A model generated the notes under the pieces. It was given only the letters and a program-made list of their open reading frames with translations. It ran no database searches and had not been told where the DNA came from. Shown here in pieces: positions 43,281 through 55,358 of a DNA stretch of 64,000 nucleotides. The position numbers and the translations under genes are program-made. The first letter of the stretch is position 1; every line of letters starts with the position of its first letter. This stretch comes from Viridothelium virens (lineage: Eukaryota; Ascomycota; Dothideomycetes; Trypetheliales; Trypetheliaceae), in the NCBI GenBank assembly GCA_010094025.1, contig ML991824.1, forward strand, positions 154,961 through 218,960. Direction: 5' to 3'.

Positions 43281-45036
43281 CTAGCCACCCTTTTCTTCGG
43301 GGAACCCAGACTGTCCTTCAGGAACTGGCGGTGGCGCGTAATCCCTTCTGGGGCCGTCAATCGGGGGCAAGTCTTGGGCAATGACATCTTCGTAGCTTGG
43401 TGGAGCATCCTCGTATTGGGTTTCAACGGGCTGACCAAGACTTGACGCTGTGGACGGCGACGTTGTGTTTGTACCCTCCCCTCCGGCTGCTGATTTCCTT
43501 GCGACTCTTGCTGGACGATTGTCGTGATCGGAATCTTGCATTGCATCAAGCAGAGCTTGCGGGGGAGCGATGCCTGAATATACCGTCACTGGGATTCTCA
43601 ATGGCAGAACGACGGTCTGAGGCTAATCGAACTGTCAGCCCGACTTCTGATTGAGACAGATAATGGGAAATATCCATACCCTATGATCTTTAGCGGATCC
43701 GCAACTCAGCCCAATTCGAATCTCAATCTCGTAGGTCCTCGCGAGGTTGCAAGTCTCAAAACTAGGTGCCACGGTGTTCGGCAAAGGTCTTTGGTCCCAA
43801 TACTCTCGATTCAATGGTATCTCGCTCCCAACGACATCAGAAGCATTCCCAATAGGGATGCCCATGTTACTCATGCTCATGATGAGCCATGATGTAGATT
43901 CCTTACGCCCTATCTCATGTGCTCTGACGTGAGTATATCCACTCAGCTCAATTTGCAGACTCTGTAAAAATAAGTGCTCGCTGAATTTGTTTATACGCGT
44001 GACCAGAACACGTAGAGGCACATCTTCATTACACGTCAAGACAGGTGGGTTAGGAAGACGCGCGTCGACACGAACTTGAGGGATTTCTTGCACGGCGGAT
44101 GAGTCAATGGAGTCTGAGCCTTTCCTCCCACCGACCGCTCTCGTGGTTTGACTGAATTGGAAGGTTCGTCGTGCATAAGTCTCCGCGCTGCTTGGTCGTC
44201 TCCTTGGGGGTTCTATGGGAAGGAAAGAAAACGGAACGATCTAGGTATGGCCAACGAAGGTTAGTACTGCTAATCAGCATCTTCGATCTGATCCTTCGAA
44301 AACACTTTATAGTAACTTTTCCTTCTTTCAAATAGCAATGACCGAGACTTTTTAAACGAGAAGACTTACAGCACGCGCATTCTGTTGAAAGAATTGAGGC
44401 CTCGCTACTGTGACCTTAACAAAGTACCGTATGTCCGCTTCTCCAGGAAACCCTGTTAGATTCGGAGGTAGCGTTTGCTTAACATGTCGTGACGGTTGTC
44501 TTGCCACTTCTAATCGAAGCCCAGAAAGGGAAAGGTTCGGGTTTGTATTAGTGTTCGCATTGCACGCGTTGTTGAACGGAATCTAGATTGCAGGATTAGC
44601 GTAATCCAGACAATAAAGGCATCTACTTACCTTGAAAGAAAATGGCCACTCATGCTGTCCTGTGCCAAGAATTCCAGCATAGCCGCTCGGTCGCTGTCCC
44701 TCAGCTCCTGATGGTGAATAAATTTGTTTGGTTTTGTATAATATCTACCAGTCATGGTCAGCTCTACGGACTACAGTTTTGTTGCCGTATATCAAAAAAA
44801 AAAAGCCAGAAGAAGCTTCGCAGATGTACCTTGTGAATTTCAAGTTCAGGCCTGGGCCTTTCTCGCCGATCATCTCTTGGTGGAGCTAAAAGCCGTGTTC
44901 GGGATTCACCTTCAAGCTTTACAACAATGGATTGGACGTTCACAGGGTTCCTGAGCTGCAAAGTGACTCTTCCAGTGATGACATCAAGATTTGTGAAAAC
45001 CTCGTTCGGCTTGTCTAATTTAATTTGGACGTTCAT
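43281..45036 (-). CDS. Arrestin-like adaptor with C-terminal PPxY motif, 476 aa
   Basis: Five exons: 45036-44830, 44744-44631, 44582-44370, 44240-43680 and 43616-43281, all phase 0. The arrestin N domain begins MNVQIKLDKPNEVFTNLDVITGRVTLQL with VKLEGESRTR, and continues QHEWPFSFK|IPFNN. The C domain runs through LTGFPGEADIRYFVKVTVARP, NEDVPLRVLVTRINKF and IELSGYTHVRAHEI to VVLPLRIPVTVYSG. The tail holds YEDAPPSYEDV (PPSY 437-440), the ligand for the WW domains of Rsp5-type ubiquitin ligases. Fungal alpha-arrestins of this plan recruit Rsp5 to plasma-membrane transporters and trigger their endocytosis. The cargo is not predictable. A second arrestin gene lies 6.7 kb further on. Confidence 0.88.
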
Positions 45037-46016
45037 ATTCTCTCAGAGTAAGCCCAGCATCGCAATGAGCCTTTTGGGATAGGTAACGAGCTTTCACGGA
45101 CGATGCCTGGCGATGGCCGCCTGATATCAGGACCTCGAGCCGAGCTCGAAATCAGCCTACAACTAGGCTAAGCGGTCCTGTATCTCCAAGCTTCTGCAGG
45201 CACTGCCCAGAATCGCAGCCCTTGACAGGGTAGGTAGGCTTCAGCTTGAGTGACGTTTTGGTTACCATTCCAAACCCGGGCACTCCCGCATAATTTACTT
45301 TTCGACGCAAGTTGTGACTCGCTCGATCGCTTAGCTCTTCATCTCATTCGGTAGTCTTGAGTGGCTGTTCATTTGGTGAATAGCTGTCGAATGTAGAACC
45401 GGTGCCAGAAAGGGAAGTCTAATGTCATGCTAAGCCACGGCCACGTACGACATGCGGTCAGGCTAAGCCAAAGAGAAGATTGGATCTTGTATTTTCACAT
45501 ACAGCTCGCAACCCTGGCTCTGCACTCTATCGTATTTCTTGACGCAAAAGCTGAGCCAATCGTGTTGTAGGGTCTGGGTGCTATGATGGTCTAAGTTTTT
45601 CCTCCAAGCAATCCCTACTAGATTGGTCGTCAACGCTACTAGGTTCTTGGAAACCATCAAGTACCTGAGTGAAAAAATACACCTTCGACTAATTGAGAAA
45701 GCTTGACAAAAGATTGCAGACTGTTATAGGGGAGGGGAATATCATTCTACGTTAGCGTCCACGCTGAAGGCGTTCTACTCGCAGAATATCTAGTTGTAAG
45801 CATGAATAAACAATCCCCACGCGGCTTTTCAACAGCAAACGAAACGGGAAAGACGGATTAAGATGATGTTACAGGCTTATGAAATGTCTAGAGGTGCAAT
45901 TATGTGCAAAGTAGTACAGTCGAGCGGGCACTCGAAGAGTCCCAGCGAATTTCTGCTTTTCCGCCCCTGTCAACTCGAAATCTTACTTCCGCCATTCTGT
46001 CCTGGTGTACCCCGCT
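45037..46016. other. Intergenic between arrestin 1 and ATP synthase g
   Basis: 980 bp; contains the arrestin promoter and the 3' flank of the ATP synthase gene. Nothing coding is supported. Confidence 0.45.
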
Positions 46017-46869
46017 CTAATGGTGCTCTCCATGCCCACCGTTGGACCTGTACCCAACAAGTTTGAACCTGCCCAATATCTCGCCAACCTTGAAGAAGCC
46101 TAGGACTTCAGCTGAGATCACGCCTAGCGTGACCACTGTCTTAGTGTCGATGTTCCTGATCTGTTGTAATACACTCTGAGGAGACATTGATCCTGCCTGA
46201 TTGGCAGTCTGTGCGAATATTGTTGAGGGATTTCGAAGGCGGTTAATGAGAGGCTGGTAGTAGCTCTGGAAGGTTGCCACATTGCTATGGTTTCGTTATT
46301 ACTGAGAGAAGCGAAACCCTATATGTCCGAGGAACTCACGGAGGTTGCATCCTTTGGCCTTCGAAGACAAGCTTAGCAAGCTCACCACCGACTCTTGCCC
46401 AGTATGTGGTGGGTCCTATAAGGGCTGTAGGAGCAAGTCATGTTAGCAGCGATCTGAATCGATTTCGAACTTTGTGCCCAAAAGCCATTACAATCCGTAC
46501 GTATACAGTCGCACAGCTATACAAGCTTGAGTATATTCTGATGACCATATGCGACAGTATCTAGTTTTTGAAGTCCAAACGAAGATTGAATTCCTGGGAT
46601 AACTCACAGGTCACGAAACCGATCGCATTGCCCGTGCGGCCGCCCACGCTGTTGACAGCATTGCCGGCAGCTTCCGTGGCGTTTCTCAGTGCTGGTCCGG
46701 CTGAAGATGTCACTCTCGATAGGCCAGCTGAGGCTTTTGATGCTGCTTCAGAAGCACTGTCCTTGGCTTTGGTAGCTCCGGAGGAAGCTGCGTTGGCCGC
46801 TTCAGATGTCGTGGAGGCATTGCGGAAGAGAGCGCGGCGGGAAATCCATGCTTGTCGTCGCAGCACCAT
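46017..46869 (-). CDS. ATP20: Mitochondrial F1Fo-ATP synthase subunit g, 204 aa
   Basis: Three exons: 46869-46608, 46424-46340 and 46284-46017, in phases 1 and 2. Exon 1 begins MVLRRQAWISRRALFRNAS, a mitochondrial presequence, then an Ala/Ser-rich stretch longer than in yeast. Exons 2 and 3 give LIGPTTYWARVGGELAKLVFEGQRMQPP|NVATFQSYYQPLINRLRNPS, and the single membrane helix follows at TVVTLGVISAEVLGFFKVGEILGRF, containing the GxxxE-like GFFKVGE dimer-interface motif. Subunit g belongs to the membrane Fo sector and is needed for ATP synthase dimers and cristae shape. All three exons are required to see the family signature. Confidence 0.92.
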
Positions 46870-47710
46870 GCGAGATGCTGCAAGCAACATGGCGAGAAAA
46901 ATTGAGAGAGCGTACGAAAGCAATTGGTCGTTTGGATAGGTGTTGGGAGCTACGGAGTGCCTCGTCTTTCATCGGAGTTCTCAGGAACAAAAATTAGTAC
47001 CTGCAGGGGTCGAGAAGCTTAGTAATCTCAACGGTCGAAAACACCAAGATTTGCTCTCCCTTTAGTAGTAGCCTGGCTTTTACTCAAAAGAATGGTGACA
47101 GTGGCAATATCTTTGACGATTCGAAGTTTGACATTGCATTACTGTCGATTTAAAAGAAGAGATAATGTAGTCGCACTGCCCTATTCTAAATGCTTGAGAT
47201 TGACCTTGATCTCTGATCATGACAATAATTCTGCGGAAGGACGAACTTGAGAGATGCACTTATTTCAGAAATACTGTAACTCTCAATGGAAATCTTTCTC
47301 CAACTTCTTTGGCTGGAGCTTGCGGCCAGAGCGAGTTGGCGAATTGATATTGAGTTCACGCTTTCAAAACCATTGATAGGTACTCCGCATATCAATGAAC
47401 ACGAAATCTATTTAAGGAGATGACTCTGCCTTATTCCCACTATCTAGCGTTAGCCAGATCATCAATTTAGGTTCGTGACCTTTTCGCAGAACTCTACACC
47501 AGCAGACTCGTGGAATGACCGAACTGGACCAAACTAAAAATCTTGAGATCTATTCAAAGGCACTTTTATCGCTTAGTCCCTAGATTAATGACAAAGATCC
47601 GGAAGCAAATGCTTCCGAATGACAGCGAACCTGAAAATGTCGCGACTCTTGTGCTTAAGCTTGTAGTATCCCCAATACTCCAGACCTTCAAATGAATATG
47701 AACAAAGCTC
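46870..47710. other. Intergenic upstream of ATP synthase g
   Basis: 841 bp, AT-rich, with no supported gene. It includes the ATP synthase g promoter and the 3' flank of the oxygenase gene. Confidence 0.45.
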
Positions 47711-50700
47711 CTAATCGTCAGTCAGATCGACAATATCAGCCTTTCTCTTCTGTGGTATGTTGGATACACCAGGAAGTCTATTCACATTTGGTAGCTGCTG
47801 CTGGTTCTGCCGAATGACTGGGAGTTCTTGGAGTGGTGGTGCACCCCTTTGACTCCAGGGTGATGGTAACTGCCCTTGCAATGGACCTCCTTGCCCGTGT
47901 GTTGGTCGGGCTCGCCCATTTGCGGTGGATACAGGCCCTTTGATCATACGCATTAGTATGATATCGTCGTATTTGGATCCCAGAATTTGGTTCAAAATAG
48001 CAGCATCAAATTGGGAGAAAACCCGTCTGGCCCTCTCGACACGCCGTTGCCAAGCATTCCTATCTTTCTCCCAGTGCTTGAGGTCTTTTGTGACGACTAG
48101 CGTGTAAGGGCTCCCATGTCTGACAATATGATTGCTTTGTCCCTGTATAGGTGTGTAATCCAGTTTGCCCTGTAAGTGACTTCTCCTTTTTTCGGCCATA
48201 GGAAACGTCCCAACTTCTTGCCCGGGATTGGCGAGAAAGGTATTGAGTGCATGACAGTCACTACAGCTGCAAGGCGATGTGGCTCGTGCCCAATCCGCAG
48301 GCCTCGGGGGCTGCATCTTCACCATTCTTTCTAGATACGCTGTTAAGATCTCGCAAAATATGGATTGAACCGACGGTTCTGAAAAGGTTTGGGAGACATT
48401 TGATAGAGTGATAGTGAGGTGGCGCAAGAATGGAAGCCAAATTGGTTCGAAGTCTTCGACTGCAATCGTGGAGAGGTTTGCGAGAATGTTTTCCAGTAGG
48501 CTTTGCGCTGCGTCAAAGAGTTTTCGGGTAGTTGCGTTTCCGTAGAGGCACGCAATTCGCTCAGCGTCATCAGACTCTTTCACAGGTTGTGTGACTTCGT
48601 GGACTGGAGGTGGCCTAAAAGTGGAATTCTGTTGCTGTCCCTGGACTTCTTTATGAAACCAATGTGGGTTGAAATGGGTGGCGACTTTACTGAACAAAAA
48701 ATCAAAGGTGTTGTTGACCGTGTCGTTACTCAGCTGCATACTAGCTCGACTAGTTAAAGAGCTTCCTCGTTGTTCGGAGCGCAGAAGCTCGACAAGGAAA
48801 GTCACAGCAAACTGTGAACTGCTGATGTTGCGTTGTACGAACGGGGTAATTCTAGTAAGGGTTCAGCCTTTGCATTACAGTTACTTTGAATGACCCACTG
48901 GTTGCAGAGCATGTTCTCGCCATAGCGGATAGCCGCTTGGACAAGAGCACGGCCATCCTCGACACCAAAAGGAGCTACATTCAGAGCTTCCCCGGCCACT
49001 CTCGTCGACCAAACCGCCAGATCAACATCAGGGACCTGTCCAACGGCGTCATCGCGGCATTGATTTAACGATGATACCTCAGACTCTTGAAAGCCCTTCC
49101 GAAATTGATGCACTGCTTCCATTCTAGGAGAAATCTTGGAGAATTTCTTCACAGCATTTTCAATACTCCAAGCGGTCAGAACTTTTTGCCTTAAGTAAAT
49201 CAATGGCAACATACCAAGTTTGCATGCTAGGCCAGGTCTCCAAAGTCATCGCACGACCCATTTCCCAAAAACTAGACACGGTGAGACCATCACCCGCCTG
49301 ATTAATGCATAATTGTAGCAGATCTTTATCAGAAAGAATGACACTACTATGGGCAATCGAGCCCAATATCTCTGATGTGGGTCTTGTGTTCCTCATATGG
49401 AGCCAGTCGTAGGCCGCGGCGCGTGGTGCCGCGTCTTTGGACAGCACCACTCGGCAGGCTATCACAAGATCATCACGCAAGCTCTGCTCATCGCTGGCAC
49501 CTCGCTGGAGCTTCTCACGCAGCGTATCGATATCGGTCTTTGCCTCAATCCCACATTTGAGCTTGTTTTTGAGAAAAAAAGAGATGTACTCAGCGTGAGG
49601 TAGCAATAGAAGTGCCTGGAAGTGGTTAGATGAGGAGATCGGAGAATTATGCTTCGAAAGAGAGCACTCCTGAACCTACAGAGTTTCGGTACCAGTGCGT
49701 TGAAGTAGCCCCTTCATTTCCAGTGTATTCCTCCTCTGTGTCATCAGGATCACGGCCTGCAAATGGTTCGTTCTGGACAATGTCGTCTTCTGCAATTTCT
49801 GCGCTTGTCAACTTCAGTGATCCATTCAAGTCTACCACATGGTGAAGCTTGAGGCTTCTGTTAATTTCTTCCACAATATTATCTTCGATCTCCGCATCCT
49901 TCTCCTCCTCGTCCTCCTCGTCCTCGTCTTCCTCATCGTCACACTCATGATCATAGTGAAAGGGGTAATCTTCGACAATTGAGTTCGTGACTTCTCTCTC
50001 TAGATTAGTCAGAAACACATGGAATCTAGTATCCTTGCATGCTTCAGCAACCAGTTGTGCCCTACGCTGGTCCGTGGCTTTGAGATTTCTCCAACATAGG
50101 CTGCTATCAGTGTAGTCATGTTCCAGCAGATAACATAGGAATTTTGGCGTTTCCCGATTGGCTGCTACTTCCACATTCCATGCTCTGAAGATCGTCTGGA
50201 GATTCTCTCCTCGATTGTCTATATTAGCTGCGGTCGGTAGCTCTTCGCTGAAGGTATGCTCTTTCACCAAATTATACGTGAGAACCAGACGATACCCGGA
50301 AGTCACTGGCTTTACCTCGTGTATGACATCGGCATACCTAAAGACAGATCCTTGTAATTAGTCTGAGATTCGAACTGTCAGATATTCGAAATGCTCCACA
50401 TGTTGCTTGCTTTCTCGGTTGACACTCTTGCGAAGCAGTGAGTGATGCGATGGGCCAGACTAGGCTCAGAGCAGGTACAGATCGTGTGAAAATTCGAAAG
50501 AGGAGATGGACTGACCATGCGAGTATTGACAGATCAAAGTCCGATTTATCGGCCGTCTTGAAGGTCTTCACTTGCTTGCCATGTGTAAGGCAAAGCTCAC
50601 CTCCCTCGTGCTTTGACGGGAGTGAAATCACCAATGTGCCAAACATGCCTGGAACCTTCTCCGTGCTATGAGCCATCAGCAACCAGTTCCAATCGGAGAC

Positions 50701-51161
50701 AAGATCACCCACTCTCTATGCGGCTTGAACATGGCACCCTCCTCATACAGCAATAACTTATATAATTCCCCCCTGACAACATCCTTCACCCCTAAGTCCT
50801 CCGCCGCGGTGTCAACGGCCGTTGAAACAAACTTTTCCCACTTCGGATTCTTGAAGCTCAATTTTGCCGCATCGATTTCCCATGTCTTCCTCACTGTTTC
50901 ATCCACAATCGTGTCACTTCCCTTGCCAAATGGCGCTCTTCGGCTCGCATCAATGACTACGCTAGCCTCACGTTCTGAAAGAGGGAGACCAAGTGTGCCA
51001 ACGTCTTCGATGGTAAGACCGGGATTCATTGCTTGCTCTGTAGTGACAGATGTGGCGAACGTGCCGATGCTCTGAACTTCGTCGAGACATTCTTCTATGT
51101 CACTTGCGATTAATGATGGGTACCTCTGATAGCGCGTCCTCCTGGTCGAATCTTCCTCCAT
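47711..51161 (-). CDS. 2-oxoglutarate/Fe(II) oxygenase (prolyl 4-hydroxylase-like) with long C-terminal extension, 1021 aa
   Basis: Six exons: 51161-50713, 50665-50516, 50337-49680, 49615-49215, 49165-48899 and 48851-47711. I start at ATG 51161 (MEEDSTRRTRYQ); an upstream TTG extends the frame but is not needed. Splicing restores the oxygenase core: FKPHRDTEKVPGMFGTLVISLP gives His148 and Asp150, YADVIHEVKP gives His206, and SGYRLVLTYN gives Arg216 for 2-oxoglutarate, a complete HxD...H...R set. The remaining ~780 residues have a mid acidic run (DDEEDEDEEDEEEKDAE), helical segments with a CSCSDCHAL cysteine group, and a Gln/Pro-rich tail ending KRKADIVDLTDD. The hydroxylation target is unknown. 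This long fungal form differs from the ~230-residue core enzymes. Confidence 0.85.
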
Positions 51162-51722
51162 GATTACGAGCAATAGTATGTTCTCATAAGTTGTAACGAA
51201 GTGGCGAGCTAATGCCGCCGTAGTGAGAGTAGCAAAGTCAGGGTGGCGGGCTCAATTGGTTGGAGGCAAACTAGCCAATGGAGTACCGTAATTTGGGGAA
51301 GTCGCGGTCGGATCCGCGTTCGCGAACGCGACAACGCGAATTCTTGAACGCCAAAGCACGTGCGAAGCTAGCGCGTTTTGAAAACTTGAATGTTTCAGTT
51401 CCTCTCTAAAATTAACATGTACTTATTGATGATAAAACAGTGCAATGAGAAAAGAGAAATTATAACCTATCCCGAGGTTCCATACTCCAGAACAGTGGTA
51501 TCTTATGATCTTGATCAATTTCCCCTGCCCACCCTAACGCCATCTTGAGAATTCGAATCAACAAAAGCAAATGAGCTCAATTTTCAAATCCAAGCTTTCC
51601 TCAGCCGTTGGCGGTACTCACATAATGTCCTTTTACTGTGTGCTTCTATCATATCAAACTAGTCATTCCCTCGTGCCTATGCATTCTCCCCGAAGCGTCG
51701 AAATGAAGACTTGACTTCTCGA
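51162..51722. other. Intergenic between the oxygenase and arrestin 2
   Basis: 561 bp holding the oxygenase promoter and arrestin 3' flank. Nothing else is recognised. Confidence 0.5.
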
Positions 51723-53310
51723 TCAGCCAGCGACTGGGACACTCATTCCGCTGTGTTGGGAAAAAACCTCATAGCTCGGAGGAGCCCCCAGTCCTGCCAT
51801 GTTCGCGCTTCCACCAATGTACATTGCACTCGGCGGCGCGATGGTCCTCGGTCTGAATACGTCTTCTGCCTCTTCGACTGCTTCTAATGCATTGGTCGCC
51901 GCTGCGCCCATGCTCAACGGCGAAGCCGGCGTATCCGGGCTCCCCGCACAGGAGATCTGGATCGGAAGCTTGATGGAGACGCTGGGGCTCGAGAGTCCCG
52001 GCGTATGAAGGGAGAGTGAAAAGTCGAGAGCGTAGATGCGAGAGATGAGGCAGGAGTAGAAGCTCGGGACGAAGGATTTATGAGTAGGAAGATCAATGGG
52101 CACGAGGATGGAGCACGTGTAGAACGGTCCAGAGCTATAAGCCGAAGATGGCTCAGGGATCCAGTTCGTAGATGTGCGGCGAGTCGATGGTGCGGTATGC
52201 TTTGTCCATTCTACTGTCTCGATATTTCGAGAAGACAGTAGGGTAGAATCGCCGTGGACTCCTTGAGTCATATCCATCATTGTATTAGCTTTCGTCGGGT
52301 AGCTACGCCGAACGGAGCTAGCGAAGTGCGTCCAGGCCTTCAGTTTGGTGGTCAATGTTGAGAGACGAGGCAGCTGGGACGCCTCGGACGCAGGATCAAA
52401 GCGAAGCATGATCGTTGCCAGTGTGGTCACACGGTTGTCTCCAGAGCCTTTTGGACTCGGTAGGCGAAGGCATTTGGGCTGAACGGATTCCATGACTAGT
52501 CGCCCAAGTTTTCCCTTGAACATGTTCCTTTTCACGTTCTTTTCTTGTCGGAACCTATAGTCCTCCAAATTTGCTTTCAAACTCACAGGCGGTTGCTCCT
52601 CAACAGCCGGAATTATGCGCACTTTCTTGCTCTTTTCAGCAACTATCGTCTCTCTACTGTCATTGTCCCTGATGCGGACAAAAGTCGCACGAATAGCGTA
52701 TGTGACCTTAGCCATATCGGGAGTCAGATCATCGGGGGCCACTCCGCTGTTGGCGTTTAAGTCCTTATCGCCTAGGCTTGGGGGGAGCTGTAAGTGCGCC
52801 TCTCGAACACCCCTCGTCTCACATCGATGACCACATGACTTAGGGAGCAGTTGGTTGGGTACGTTGAAAGTGAAAGGGAATTGATAGGTTTGGCCAGCTT
52901 CGAGGATCCGCGGTTGTGGGTACTCGTTCTCCAGTATTGGTTGAGTGAGCTTCAAGAAGTTCTTCGAAGCTTCTGTCCGACCACTGATTGCAGCTGTGGT
53001 AGCCATGCGATCAACAAAGGTCTTTGATGATCCTGCAAGGTCGTTAGTATGCTGTCGACAGGGAAACTTTGGTTGCATTCTTCAGAGACATACCCATGAA
53101 GGCTATCTCGAGCTCGTCGAACCTGGTATCGTTTTGCGCTGTTACTGTTACGGTACCCTTTATCTGATCCATTGTCGAGTACGTCGTTCCTTTGGGTCCA
53201 TCATGACCTTCGAGAGAGAATTGGATGTTTGGCTTCGACAACAAGCCCGCAATGCTGCGCGAGCGGTAGTGCGAAGTTTCACCTTCGCTGTGGAATGAGG
53301 GCGAACTCAT
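51723..53310 (-). CDS. Second arrestin-like adaptor with C-terminal PPxY motif, 508 aa
   Basis: Two exons, 53310-53094 and 53032-51723, with a 61-nt intron in phase 1 joining IAFMG to SSKTFVDR. The N domain opens with SKPNIQFSLEGHDGP, TMDQIKGTVTVTAQND and FDELEIAFMG, the beta-sandwich layout of fungal arrestins. Then LEAGQTYQFPFTFNVPNQLLPKSC and a long C domain with YPTKANTMMD and LPTHKSFVPSFYSC follow. The C-terminus LGAPPSYEVFSQHSG carries PPSY at 490-493, again a WW-domain ligand. Expected role: Rsp5-linked regulation of membrane transporters. It differs in sequence from arrestin 1, so the pair is not a recent tandem duplicate. A 92-codon upstream ORF ends at its start codon. Confidence 0.87.
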
Positions 53311-53585
53311 GCCTGAAGATGACTTCGGGTATTCGGAATGGGCAGAGTAATCTCAGGAGCGCGTAGTCTTTGCGAGCGACAGATATGGATCCTGTAATGA
53401 AGTCTAAGGTATCTGATAATGCGGGGAAGGTGGGCAACAATGGAAAGAGTGCCTGTGACCTGTTCCCCGTTGATAATTGTCAATGGGCGATAGATCATTC
53501 CGATCTTGGCACGCGCGGTACGCCCAGTTATATTCACCTCGGACATTCTGTGCAGTATTCGTGACAAACGAGCACATTGACTCAT
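53307..53585 (-). CDS. Possible upstream ORF (92 aa) overlapping the arrestin 2 start
   Basis: ATG 53585 to TGA 53307, in a different frame from the arrestin. Its stop shares bases with the arrestin ATG (ATGA, 53310-53307). The peptide has protein-like patches (AKIGMIYRPLTIINGEQVTGTLSIV), with a GEQVTGTLSI stretch that faintly recalls arrestin strands. It may be a regulatory upstream ORF, a decayed arrestin fragment or chance. No transcript support can be given. Confidence 0.25.
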   Translation of the reverse strand: MSQCARLSRILHRMSEVNITGRTARAKIGMIYRPLTIINGEQVTGTLSIVAHLPRIIRYLRLHYRIHICRSQRLRAPEITLPIPNTRSHLQA

Positions 53586-55358
53586 AGGGCTGGCCTGAAT
53601 GAACTGCGTGTGCTACACCATGAAATCGGAGGTCCCCCACCAGGATCTTGCCTTAGCGCCTTGCCGTGACTGGCCGCCACAAGCCAACCCATATGCCAGC
53701 CTGGTCCCCTAATTCTCTCCACCGCCCTGTGCCCCGACAGCTGACAAAGCTCCATTGCAGATCATGTCAAGCCTAAACCCCATGCATCTTTTCGCAGGGC
53801 GTCAAGTGCGGGTCGTGCTGAATTGCGGGATCAAAACACTCAAACTCAGCACACCAGAGCGCGCCCTGTCTGCTGACAAGAGCAACGTCTTATCCATCAT
53901 CACCAACCTTACGCAGGCTGTTCCGAGTTTCGCTGGGAACCGGTGTACGCCACAAAGAATCCGGAGCCCACCAGATGGCGACTAAAAATCCTTTGTACCC
54001 CTAACAGAAGGTTGAGCCTTTGCAAATCCATTTTATGTGTCATCTCGACCGTGAACGTTAAGAAGACACGATGCACCATTCACTTGAAATATTGTCTCTT
54101 TGCTAGCGCGCCGGAAGTCAATGAATCACAGGCTTGTGCCACGTTTTCCTATTTCCAATGGGCTGCTCCTATTCCCAACAATCGCATCTTGTTCCAGGGT
54201 GTTGCGCACGTGGGCAGGGATGGCGCGCAAAAGTCGGTCTCATGGAGCGGCATCGGAGCCCTTAGTGCCCTTCTCCTGCTTTAAACAAACACCAGTGGAT
54301 GGCAACATCACGATTGGACAAGGAATATTCTTTATGCCGTAGTAGTAACATTTCCAATACAGAGTCTTCAAGCAATGTTCCGCTTCTAACCGAGCATCTT
54401 GCGAAAATTCCATTCAGACCTAGTCCCAGTACGTGTAGTGATTCTTCCGCCGTCCTGTACTTATTATGATCATGCCCTCCCAGGAATCACGCCGATATTT
54501 TTCTTGTCGAAATGAGCAACATCTTCAGGAAGTAATTCGCAAACAGCCATGTTGATTTTACTACAGGAATCCTCAATGTATAGCATCATGAAGAGTGAAG
54601 GAGGATAGAAACGCTTGAACCCCTCCCTCCTCTGCCCCTCCCTCCCTGGTGCATGCACTTTCAACCCAAATAACTCCCCCCACCCCCCAAAAAAAGCTGA
54701 AGCAGCGACAAACTCTCTCAATTCTAAATAGGTTCCATTGACGGATTATCCCCGTGGTATGAGCAACACGTCCCTGGATCTGCGCGGATTCAAGTCCTTT
54801 GGTGGATCTGTGCTAATCAATAGAGAAATGCGGCCCCGCAATGGCAACTCGAGAACGTATTGATAGCGGATGTACAGAGTAGCGCCACGGGCAGTAGTGC
54901 TAAACTAAACAGAAAAGACCAGCCTCTGCAATTATCGTGTTGTGTTCGAAATACGGGAGATACAGGGTGCTCTGATCCGGACATGACTCGATCAACTGTG
55001 TCATGCAATTAAGATGGTACCAATTTGCTGAAGTCCTGCATCTAGCAACGACTCTGTACTGATCGACGTGCTTGGGAAGTTGCGCATATTAAAGAAAGTG
55101 GCTGGCGACGAAGCGATACGATCTCGAAATGTTGGTGACCGCGGCGCTGTTCGACTCCGTCCTTAGTTCCGGCGGACGTCGGTTAAGTCCGTGTATGTAA
55201 CAGAAGATGCAGGTATCTAACCATTACTTGTCAAATGCTATTTATTGGAGACCTTTTCATCTACAGTTTCTGTTCTGCAACTCTGCGTCTTGACTTCAGC
55301 TTCTATACATTTCCCAATTAGTATCGTTCTAGGATTGGACATATTCGCGCTCGACAAA
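53311..55358. other. Long intergenic stretch (2 kb) between arrestin 2 and the SDR gene
   Basis: Apart from the possible upstream ORF at 53307-53585, no gene is supported. Frames at 53755-54342 on the plus strand lack proper starts and family features. Confidence 0.45.

Noticed and set aside
49190-49214. 25-nt intron in the oxygenase gene ending at TTAAG
   Set aside because: Too short for a fungal spliceosomal intron; a 49-nt alternative with branch-like sequence keeps the frame.
53755-54342. Plus-strand frames upstream of the SDR gene
   Set aside because: They begin at non-ATG codons, have no recognisable domain and do not splice into each other.
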